Positions 8,079 through 15,182 of a DNA stretch of 22,020 nucleotides are shown piece by piece. The stretch lies in the NCBI GenBank assembly GCA_002296975.1, contig DBIS01000400.1, positions 1 through 22,020 of the forward strand. Direction: 5' to 3'. How positions within the stretch are numbered: position 1 is the first letter of the stretch; every line of letters starts with the position of its first letter. The translations under genes were made by a program, and so were the position numbers. This DNA is from Deltaproteobacteria bacterium UBA796. Its GTDB lineage: Bacteria > Myxococcota_A > UBA796. A model generated the notes under the pieces. The model made no database searches, was not told where the DNA came from, and saw nothing but the letters and a program-made list of their open reading frames with translations.

Positions 8079-9587
8079 ATGTTTGGACGACCCCAAGTCG
8101 TCTTGCTGCGCTTTGCGCCATGGGCCATTTTTCAAAACAACCATCCTCACGACCTCATGTGGCCAGTAGAAATGCTCACGGCCAAGGGCATCGCTCACGC
8201 CATGGGATGGAACGCCACCGTGGTCGACCTGCATGTCGAACCCATGCAACGCGAGGAGTTGGTTCAGCATCTGGTGCGCTTGCGTCCAGACATGTTGCTG
8301 ATCGACACCATGACCCCAACGATGGCCTATGCCCGAGAGATCGCGGGGGCCGTTTTGGACCGCCTACCCGAACTTAAAATTTGGGGAATTGGTCAGCACG
8401 CCACCGAGCAATCGGAAGACTTGCTTTACGCCGCCTCACCGATCACAGGGGTGCTATTGGGCGAATATCCGGGCTCGATCGCCAATCTCTTGGCCAACTC
8501 TGGCGAGCGCACCATCGATGATTCCGCGACCCTCGGTAGCGACGGGAAAGTCATCCGCACGGGCACCAAGCGACAGATCACCGATCTGGATGCCCTGCCG
8601 CCCATCGACCCCACAGGGCTTCACCTCGACCGCTATCGCATGCGCTCGATTCACGTGCCCAAATTTGGCCGGGTCCGCTGGGGCTATCTGCTCACCAGCC
8701 GGGGCTGCCCTTTCCCGTGCACCTTCTGCTCCGCCACCTTGCGTCAATCCTATGGCCGGAAGTTCCGCGGCCACTCCGCAGAACGCGTGGTCGACGATAT
8801 GCTCAGACTGCATCTCGATCATGGCGTGGACGCGTTTTATACCATCGACGATGTGTTCAGCCTGAACCGTCAGCGGGTGGTCGACATCTGCCACGGGCTC
8901 ATCAAGCACAACCACCGGATTCACTGGACCATCCAGACCCGCGGCGACTTGATCGACCTCGATCTGCTCAAGCTGATGAAAAAAGCTGGCTGTGTCGGCG
9001 TAAAGATGGGCATCGAGTCTGGTGTGGACCGGATTCTCAAAATCATCCGAAAAAATGCCACTCGGGACCAACTGCTCGAAGCCGCCCGAGACTGCCAAGA
9101 GGCCGGCCTTTCGCTCACCACCTACTATATGGTCGGCCACCCATCCGAGACCCGCGCCGAGATGGAAGAAACCTTCCGCTTTGCGCGCTTGGTGGGCTCT
9201 GACATGGTCCAAATGGCCTTTCATACACCCTATCCAGGCTCTGAATCTTACGAGATGGTCAAAGACCAGGTGGCAGACCTCAGCGAGCTCAACCACTACG
9301 AAACCCAGCATGTGAACCTGAGCGAGGTCGACTCCGAGACCATGGAGAAACTCCAACGGGAGTTTTACCTTCACTATTATTTTAATCCCCGGCAATTCCT
9401 TCGGTATCTGCGACGGCGGGCTGTTTACCGGATGACCGACCCCAGCGAATGGCAACTGGCCGCGATGAGTCTCAAATACCTCCTCGGAAACCGAGGGCGG
9501 GTGGGCACATCAGCCTCGGTCCCCAGGCCCACCCAAAAGGCTTCAGCAAAACGAGATGACGATGTTCCGAGCCATCCCTCGTCATAA
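8079..9587 (+). CDS. B12-binding-domain radical SAM protein 2
   Basis: This roughly 502-residue protein has the same layout as its upstream neighbour but is clearly divergent. A cobalamin-binding-like domain covers about residues 1-140. The radical SAM cluster is Cys210, Cys214 and Cys217 (SRGCPFPCTFC), with an IESG and VGHPSET motif later in the barrel. The C-terminal helical tail (about 400-480) contains YYFNPRQFLRYL, typical of BchE/HpnJ-like proteins. ATG 8079 is chosen. A TTG at 8052 overlaps the previous stop as TTGA and would add nine residues, so it is a serious alternative. The C-terminus overlaps the aminotransferase start by 32 bp. Likely acts on the same pathway intermediate as the first protein. 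Confidence 0.88.
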   Translation: MFGRPQVVLLRFAPWAIFQNNHPHDLMWPVEMLTAKGIAHAMGWNATVVDLHVEPMQREELVQHLVRLRPDMLLIDTMTPTMAYAREIAGAVLDRLPELKIWGIGQHATEQSEDLLYAASPITGVLLGEYPGSIANLLANSGERTIDDSATLGSDGKVIRTGTKRQITDLDALPPIDPTGLHLDRYRMRSIHVPKFGRVRWGYLLTSRGCPFPCTFCSATLRQSYGRKFRGHSAERVVDDMLRLHLDHGVDAFYTIDDVFSLNRQRVVDICHGLIKHNHRIHWTIQTRGDLIDLDLLKLMKKAGCVGVKMGIESGVDRILKIIRKNATRDQLLEAARDCQEAGLSLTTYYMVGHPSETRAEMEETFRFARLVGSDMVQMAFHTPYPGSESYEMVKDQVADLSELNHYETQHVNLSEVDSETMEKLQREFYLHYYFNPRQFLRYLRRRAVYRMTDPSEWQLAAMSLKYLLGNRGRVGTSASVPRPTQKASAKRDDDVPSHPSS

Positions 9588-10758
9588 TATCAACCTGACA
9601 TCGGCCGAGATAAATTGGGTCTTCAAGCAACTCAGCGGAAACCTAGAAGCTGGGCTTGGACGCCAACAATTCGAAACGAATGCCCGAGAGTTTTTTGGCG
9701 TTTCTCACGCCTTGGCCGTCCAATCTGGACGGGCGGCCCTGCACCTCGCTCTGGCCGCTTTAAACCTTCAGGATGGGGCCACCATCTTGCTGCCCCGCTA
9801 CTGCTTTTTTTCGCTGATCAAGGTCGTGGAGGGCATGGGCTACACACCCCGCTTCGCGCCCATCGATCCCCACACCTTCGCGCTCGATCCCGCGCAGTTG
9901 GCCTCACACATCGATGGCGTCGACGCGGTGGTGGTCATTCACCCTTTTGGCCAAATCGCGGATATGGCTTCACTTCAAGCGGTGTGCAATGCCCACGGGG
10001 TCTTGTTGGTCGAAGATGCGAGCCAAGCGACTGGCGCCCGACTGCGAGGGCGTTGCGCGGGGGCCATCGGTGATGTGGGGGTCTTTTCTTTGGTCAGCGG
10101 AAAGAACTTACAAACCTTCGGCGGGGGGCTGGTGATCACCAAAAACCCAGAGATTGGTCGCAGACTGACCGCCCTGCTTGCCAATGGGGAGCCGAGCTCA
10201 AACACCACCGTCAACACCGCTTTTCGAGACGGACTTCAGCGGTGGTTTTTGACGACGCCCCTCGGTTTTCGCACCCTTATGAATCCGCTTACTCAAGCCC
10301 TTTCTATCTTTTCGCCGACCACCCTCGACCGGCTCACTCACGAGCACCGCACCCCCTATGACGCGACCGTGACACCCAAACTTTTGAGTGACGCCCAAGG
10401 CGGGCTGGGGTCTTTGGAATTGGAGCAACTCGACCGGCGAAATGACATACGACAGGCCAATGCCCTGAGGCTTCTCGATGGGCTGAAGGGCTTACACGGT
10501 GTGGTACTGCCCCGCTTTGACCCACATGCCGAGAACAGCTTTAACGCCGTGGCCATCCGCGTTCCCCAGGCAAAACCCTTGGCCAAACGCCTGCGGTGGG
10601 CCGGTTTTGACACCCGAGACGACTATATGGAATGGTTTGGCGAGCACAAAGACTTTGAGGACGAGGTCATTTACCTCCCGAACCATCCAGCCATGAGCAA
10701 TCAAGACATCGACCGGCTGGTCACGGCGGTGCGGCGAATTGTGAATACCCAGGCCTAA
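9556..10758 (+). CDS. DegT/DnrJ/EryC1/StrS family aminotransferase
   Basis: This 400-residue protein is a PLP-dependent sugar-type aminotransferase. The lysine that forms the Schiff base is Lys183 in SGKNLQTFGGG. The cofactor-ring partner is Asp154 in VEDASQATG. SGRAALHLAL (about 57-66) binds the phosphate. The C-terminal domain has the family pattern YDATVTPKLLS followed by a conserved helix. These enzymes usually aminate nucleotide-linked keto-sugars, or cyclitols in natural-product pathways. The first ATG at 9556 and one at 9562 are both plausible; both lie inside the preceding gene. It is the last gene of the plus-strand operon. Coupled to two radical SAM genes, it may place an amino group on a modified sugar, cyclitol or lipid head group; this is inference. 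Confidence 0.92.
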   Translation: MTMFRAIPRHNINLTSAEINWVFKQLSGNLEAGLGRQQFETNAREFFGVSHALAVQSGRAALHLALAALNLQDGATILLPRYCFFSLIKVVEGMGYTPRFAPIDPHTFALDPAQLASHIDGVDAVVVIHPFGQIADMASLQAVCNAHGVLLVEDASQATGARLRGRCAGAIGDVGVFSLVSGKNLQTFGGGLVITKNPEIGRRLTALLANGEPSSNTTVNTAFRDGLQRWFLTTPLGFRTLMNPLTQALSIFSPTTLDRLTHEHRTPYDATVTPKLLSDAQGGLGSLELEQLDRRNDIRQANALRLLDGLKGLHGVVLPRFDPHAENSFNAVAIRVPQAKPLAKRLRWAGFDTRDDYMEWFGEHKDFEDEVIYLPNHPAMSNQDIDRLVTAVRRIVNTQA

Positions 10759-10775
10759 GCCAAAGCGAAGTGCCC

Positions 10776-11339
10776 CTACCAGGGTGCGACGAGGCTCAAC
10801 TGATACTCGGGACCATCATAGGCGACCAAGCCCACATCTTTGGCGAAATACCAGTCGCCCTCTGGGCCGCCGTCGCCTTCACACTCAAAGCTCAACACAT
10901 CTCCGAAGATGCCATAATAGGTCTCGATCTCACCATAACGATTCGTGATGCACGACCAGCCTTTGGCAGACACCTCATCACCGTCATGAACCTGCTCATT
11001 GGCCAACGGAAGCCCGGCCTCGCCAGAGATCGGGCCAAGGGTCCAGTCCACAATCGAGAACTGTTGGTCCAAGAAAAAGCGAACCCGTGCGGCGGGTGAC
11101 GCGTCGGCCCAACGCACGCCGCGCCGAAAGTCCAACACCCCATCCCCAGTGTACCGGGCCCGAAGCAGCACACCCTCGGCGGGGGCGGTCTCTACCTCGC
11201 CATCATCGCGGTAAGTCCATGCAGCCTTAGCTGAAAAGCCGTGGTAATCATCGATGCTGACCGCTAACCCACCCTCCTGGCCATCGGACTTGGAGCAAGC
11301 AGCGGTGCCCAATATGACCATCCAAAACACAGCTTTCAT
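10776..11339 (-). CDS. Small putative lipoprotein, unknown function
   Basis: This 187-residue protein begins MKAVFWMVILGTAACS, a signal peptide with a lipobox-like end at Cys15, so it is probably a lipoprotein. No known domain is recognised. The mature part is acidic and probably beta-rich, with Cys130 and Cys153 that could form a disulfide. The ATG at 11339 overlaps the stop of the preceding PD40 gene as ATGA; an upstream in-frame start at 11351 is less likely. It is the last gene of the minus operon and ends 17 bp from the convergent aminotransferase. Secretion is inferred from the leader; function is unknown. Confidence 0.75.
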   Translation of the reverse strand: MKAVFWMVILGTAACSKSDGQEGGLAVSIDDYHGFSAKAAWTYRDDGEVETAPAEGVLLRARYTGDGVLDFRRGVRWADASPAARVRFFLDQQFSIVDWTLGPISGEAGLPLANEQVHDGDEVSAKGWSCITNRYGEIETYYGIFGDVLSFECEGDGGPEGDWYFAKDVGLVAYDGPEYQLSLVAPW

Positions 11340-13102
11340 TTTGACCACCAAATCGAAGCGTGATTATCGGTGTCGGTGTTTTGGGCCGGTAGCCAAAAAG
11401 CGGTAGAGGAGGGGTCTTCTCCTTCCAGAATCAGCGCTGGGTCGATGGCGCTCACCCACACCTGAGGCTTTCCACCACTGGGGTCGATCGCATAGGTACG
11501 CTTAGAACTGAAGGCCAGCCACAGCACATCGTCATCGGGTAAAGGGCCCCATTTTGGATAGGAATTCTGGAGATCACCCTCGCCGTTTGCAGCATCGAGA
11601 CGGGTGAGATGGGTGCCCTCACGGGTCATCAACCACAGTTCGGCTGCTGGATGGGCATATGAACTTGTGGAGTTTTCTTTGGTATGACCGCTGGGTGGCA
11701 CCCAAGTCCGAGGCTCTGAGCGATTGAAAACGATGTAGGCACCGTCCGGCGAGTAGGCTGGGTAAAAATTATTGCGGTCAGCTTCGCGGGGAACGAGGAT
11801 TTCGGGGGGTCCAAAGCTGCTTCCGTCCCAGCTGAGTTGGATGATCTCACCGGTTTCGAACTCCAAATCGTGGTCGGTGCCGAACTCTGAGGTGTATCGG
11901 GCAAAGAGCACGCTCCCTCCATCGGGCGACCAATCGGGGTGCGAGACCAAACCATCGGTGTTCAGGGTCTGCACCGGGCCACCATCAAAGAGCGAATACA
12001 GCGTGGCCTGGCCTTCGTTGACCCCAACCAAAAAGCGACCGTCTGGGCTCGCCGAATGGAAGGTTGCGCGCCCTGGCTTGAGGCGCTCCATCTGTGGATT
12101 GTCTGGATCTGAGATGTCGACAATAGAGAACTGACCATTGACCCCATTGTGGGTGATGATCATCTGGTCATTGGTCTCGGACAGGGAATGACATCCCATG
12201 CAGTTGGATCCATCTGAGGAGCTGGTACCCAAGTCATCTGCGCTCCAAAAGACCTCCGCCTCCATCGACCCGAACGGTATGCGCATGATGCTGCCAGCAC
12301 CCATGCCTCCACCGGCACTCGGGTCGGGCTCCCAATACAGGACCGACCCCCGAGCGTCGAGGCGGTTGACCGTCATCTCCATCCCGGGGCCTGAGGCCAC
12401 ATTGGATAGGCTCGTGCCATTCCATTGGCCGGACTCGATGCTGATTTTAACCAAGCCCTCGGTGTTGGCCGCAGCGATGGTCGCCCACACATCAGCGGTG
12501 GTAAACCACTCCACACTCTCGGTGTACACCCGCATATCCGTGATTCCAGACTGCAGGCGAAGCCGTGAAACTGTGGCGTCAGCGGAGGGCGTCCAACCGA
12601 ACGCGAGGCCGTTTAGGTTCCGGGGCACGGTCACACCATCGTGGGGATAAGAAATGGCTGGATAGTCGCCGGCAATGGCGGATGATGCATCGAAAGCCTC
12701 AACAACACCGGCTGCCAGCTCGCCCAAAAGCAAATCCTGCCTGTACACCACCGTGATTGTGGCGGTGGCCTCGATACCAATATGGGTCGCTGTGACCGTG
12801 GTGATGCCGCCGTTGAGCACCGAACTCTCAAATCGGCCGGCCGTATCCACATCTCCTGCAGAGAGGTTGGAGACCGCCCAAGAGACCATATCCGTCTCAA
12901 CCTCTTCGCCGCCATCTGTCGTGGCAAAGGCGACAAACTGGATGACACCGGGCAATTCGCCGTCGGTTTGTAAGGTGACCTCTGCTGGCTCTATCCGCAA
13001 AGATACCAACTCAGAGGTGACCACCTCCGCGTCTTCTTTTTGGCCCTCAGACCCTCCACAGGCCACGAGGCATACAGAAAGAAATAGCATCGAAGCGCGC
13101 AT
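11336..13102 (-). CDS. PD40 beta-propeller lipoprotein with Ig-like N-domain and CxxCH motif
   Basis: This 588-residue protein starts with a perfect lipobox, LVAC at residues 12-15, giving lipid-modified Cys15. A bacterial Ig-like (BIG2-type) domain covers about residues 30-120. A haem-c motif, CMGCH, is at 301-305. A TolB-like propeller follows with SPDG strands at about 352, 392 and 451. Proteins combining these modules occur among secreted proteins of myxobacteria and relatives. With one CxxCH it may carry one covalent haem, or the motif may be incidental. It overlaps the vWA gene as TAATG and the next lipoprotein as ATGA, so it is in the middle of a coupled operon. Envelope or extracellular location is inferred; the ligand is unknown. 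Confidence 0.85.
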   Translation of the reverse strand: MRASMLFLSVCLVACGGSEGQKEDAEVVTSELVSLRIEPAEVTLQTDGELPGVIQFVAFATTDGGEEVETDMVSWAVSNLSAGDVDTAGRFESSVLNGGITTVTATHIGIEATATITVVYRQDLLLGELAAGVVEAFDASSAIAGDYPAISYPHDGVTVPRNLNGLAFGWTPSADATVSRLRLQSGITDMRVYTESVEWFTTADVWATIAAANTEGLVKISIESGQWNGTSLSNVASGPGMEMTVNRLDARGSVLYWEPDPSAGGGMGAGSIMRIPFGSMEAEVFWSADDLGTSSSDGSNCMGCHSLSETNDQMIITHNGVNGQFSIVDISDPDNPQMERLKPGRATFHSASPDGRFLVGVNEGQATLYSLFDGGPVQTLNTDGLVSHPDWSPDGGSVLFARYTSEFGTDHDLEFETGEIIQLSWDGSSFGPPEILVPREADRNNFYPAYSPDGAYIVFNRSEPRTWVPPSGHTKENSTSSYAHPAAELWLMTREGTHLTRLDAANGEGDLQNSYPKWGPLPDDDVLWLAFSSKRTYAIDPSGGKPQVWVSAIDPALILEGEDPSSTAFWLPAQNTDTDNHASIWWSK

Positions 13103-14040
13103 TAATCTTCATCCTCTGGGAGTTCCTCAAGTGGGCCTCTCCACTCTGTGTACTCCGCTAAAATGGTCGCACCGGCTTTGGGGACCGCGAAGCCATCAAA
13201 GACAATGCTGTTATCGCCCGGATTATACCGCCAACCATCTTCGGCGCGACGGGCGACAAAAACCCCATCGACGCTCAATTCTATGGTGGTTGGAGAAGGC
13301 ACACGGTTGAGCACAAAGCTTGTTTCGAGGCCGATCACATCGAGGGCAACCCGGGCCAGCATCGCGCCATAATCTAGGGTGCAAATAGACTCTCGGCGAC
13401 CCATGGTGGCGTCTTGGGCCGCCAAATAAGCCGCGCCCACATCTGCGGCCGCCAAAGCCGAAACACAGCCCGCAGGTGGGTCACCCACGACCGCATGGAC
13501 TTTGACTTGAGCGGAAGGCCTGAGGGCTTGTAGCGCCGCCAAGAAGGTCACCGGGTCGATGGATGAATGGTCGTCTTCATCTGAAAAGATGACCACCTCC
13601 AAGTCTGCACCGGCGCGTGCAAAGTCCGGGTTGAAAGTGGGGTCGGCGCCGACAAGCGCAGCATCAAAGCCGCGCTCATCTCGACTGCCGGCCACATCTG
13701 AACCAATCTGCGCCACAAAGCCGTCAACCATATCGGTGGAATCCATATCCAATACGGGGCCGAGCAGTGCACCGGCGCGGTCGTCCATATCCGTAGACAC
13801 CACGCCCAAATGAAAATCCACCGCTGAGTTGGCCACAAAGCCGATAAACGCCCCCGCCGAGTCCATCAGCAGATCGTGCTCTTCGTACATGGTGGCCGAG
13901 TCGTCGACCACCCACAAGATGTCGACCCCCTCGCCTCGGGTGGCCTGAAAAAAAGTATCGGACTCGGTTTTTCCGATGATCTCGTAGTCCGAACAGGCAA
14001 CACCGAAGGCCATCGCTAAAAAGATTCGTTTCACCCCCAC
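13102..14040 (-). CDS. vWA-domain putative lipoprotein
   Basis: This 312-residue secreted protein has a short hydrophobic leader ending at Cys16 (AFGVAC). The lipobox is weak because the -3 residue is Gly. A von Willebrand factor A domain spans about residues 38-250. The metal site is VVDDSAT (Asp46, Ser48, Thr50), the D-x-S-x-S/T form of MIDAS. A short beta-rich tail follows and ends in acidic EDED. The frame opens with GTG at 14040; a GTG two codons later (14034) gives the lead MKRIF and may be the true start. It precedes the PD40 gene with a TAATG overlap. Such proteins mediate metal-dependent adhesion or surface assembly, but the partner is unknown. Confidence 0.83.
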   Translation of the reverse strand: MGVKRIFLAMAFGVACSDYEIIGKTESDTFFQATRGEGVDILWVVDDSATMYEEHDLLMDSAGAFIGFVANSAVDFHLGVVSTDMDDRAGALLGPVLDMDSTDMVDGFVAQIGSDVAGSRDERGFDAALVGADPTFNPDFARAGADLEVVIFSDEDDHSSIDPVTFLAALQALRPSAQVKVHAVVGDPPAGCVSALAAADVGAAYLAAQDATMGRRESICTLDYGAMLARVALDVIGLETSFVLNRVPSPTTIELSVDGVFVARRAEDGWRYNPGDNSIVFDGFAVPKAGATILAEYTEWRGPLEELPEDED

Positions 14041-14068
14041 AGCCTACATCAACAGTCGACCGGTCGCA

Positions 14069-15133
14069 TCAGTTCAGCCGGCCGTCCCGAATCAAGCCCT
14101 GTGCGAGGGCCTCTCCCAATATTTTATGGCCGGAAGATGAAGGGTGAACCTGATCGAAAAAGTCGGCGTTTGTGGCCGACAATTCCTTAAACACTCGCGG
14201 ACCATCAATCAACAATAGGCCGGCTGACGCAGCCTGTTGTGCCAACACTTGGCGATACTGGGCGATCAAGGGTGGGACCGGGGTCGCGTCAAGGTCGATC
14301 GGCGCGGGGAGCACCATCAGGACCGGTTGGGCGCCGAGAGCCTGGGCTGCTGCGACCAAAGCAGAGATGGTCCGCCGGTAAGCATCAACGCCCACTCGGG
14401 CTTGGCGTCCGAGGCCGGATGCCCCAACATCACCGTCAAGCCAAGCGACCGTGGGTGCGGACAAAAACGGGGAGAGCAGGCGAATAGTCACACGGTAAAC
14501 CGCGCTGGGATGGGTCTGTCCTTGGGCCCTGATCAACGGAACCTCCGTAGAAAACACATCGCTCCACAAGGTGGCGATCACCACCACATCTGGTTTCACG
14601 ATTGCACCAACGTCGGCCAAAGTGTCGAGGGCCTGAACAGAGGTGTAGCCGGGGGTGGCGCCGATAACAGGCGTCACTGGACGGTCGAAATTTTTGGCCA
14701 AAGCACGGGCGGCAACGGAGCTAAACACCTTGTCTTCGTCTACGCCAAAGCCGAACACCGAGGAATCGCCCAAGGTTAAAATACGCAGCTCGTCGGCGGA
14801 CTTTGGGCCCAAATTTGGGCCGCGAAGTGCGAGGGCGTTTACCCGCACCGCCACGTTGGTCTCGACCATCTGGGTGTTCGGGGCCAATGCCCAAGCCCGG
14901 CGACCATGGGGCGCCATGGGGATGCCCCGTGGTAGGCCCGAGGGCGGCTGGGGCAGCGTCGCGACCCCTGGCATACAGTCGGGCATACACGCAGCCTCAC
15001 CGGGCAAAGGCAGGGGGCGCGCCGGCATCAAAGGCCAGACCATCTCCCCCACACTGGCCACGCCCTCGGCCACCCCCAAGGTCAAGGCGGCGACCAACAG
15101 GGTGAATCCAAGTTTTCGTCGGGTACGGAGCAT
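14069..15133 (-). CDS. SGNH/GDSL-family hydrolase, membrane-anchored
   Basis: This 354-residue protein has an N-terminal hydrophobic segment (residues 9-30), then a proline-rich linker and an SGNH hydrolase fold. Block I is LGDSSVFGFG with nucleophile Ser124. Block II Gly is probably in GATPGYTSV. Block V is DQVHPSSSGH, giving Asp327 and His330. The block III Asn is not seen: the region reads LWSDV, so the oxyanion-hole residue may differ. Family members are esterases or acyltransferases acting on glycans or lipids. The frame is open upstream to 15349, but that part overlaps the divergent gene at 15183; ATG 15133 fits the leader. It is the first gene of the minus operon, 28 bp before the vWA gene. 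Confidence 0.85.
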   Translation of the reverse strand: MLRTRRKLGFTLLVAALTLGVAEGVASVGEMVWPLMPARPLPLPGEAACMPDCMPGVATLPQPPSGLPRGIPMAPHGRRAWALAPNTQMVETNVAVRVNALALRGPNLGPKSADELRILTLGDSSVFGFGVDEDKVFSSVAARALAKNFDRPVTPVIGATPGYTSVQALDTLADVGAIVKPDVVVIATLWSDVFSTEVPLIRAQGQTHPSAVYRVTIRLLSPFLSAPTVAWLDGDVGASGLGRQARVGVDAYRRTISALVAAAQALGAQPVLMVLPAPIDLDATPVPPLIAQYRQVLAQQAASAGLLLIDGPRVFKELSATNADFFDQVHPSSSGHKILGEALAQGLIRDGRLN

Positions 15134-15182
15134 ACGCCGACACGCTACACTGACCTGACACAGACCACCAGCCCACCAGCCC
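15134..15182. promoter_or_regulatory. Divergent spacer between SGNH and GT-C genes
   Basis: Forty-nine bases separate the two divergent start codons, so promoters for both must lie here or inside the genes. A direct repeat ccaccagc is present twice at 15165-15180. No convincing Shine-Dalgarno or -10/-35 pair was identified on either strand. The label rests on position alone. Confidence 0.3.

Noticed and set aside
10759..10790. Possible bidirectional terminator between convergent genes
   Set aside because: Only a short imperfect hairpin (stem about 6 bp with a bulge) is seen, without a T tract, and part of it is inside the lipoprotein coding end.
10770..11099. Plus-strand open frame of 109 codons downstream of the aminotransferase
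   Set aside because: It is antisense to the small lipoprotein, which has a leader peptide and an ATGA overlap with its neighbour.
13948..13954. Seven-A tract in the vWA gene
   Set aside because: It encodes normal residues in the leader-to-domain region, and a run of seven A is common; there is no other hint of slippage.
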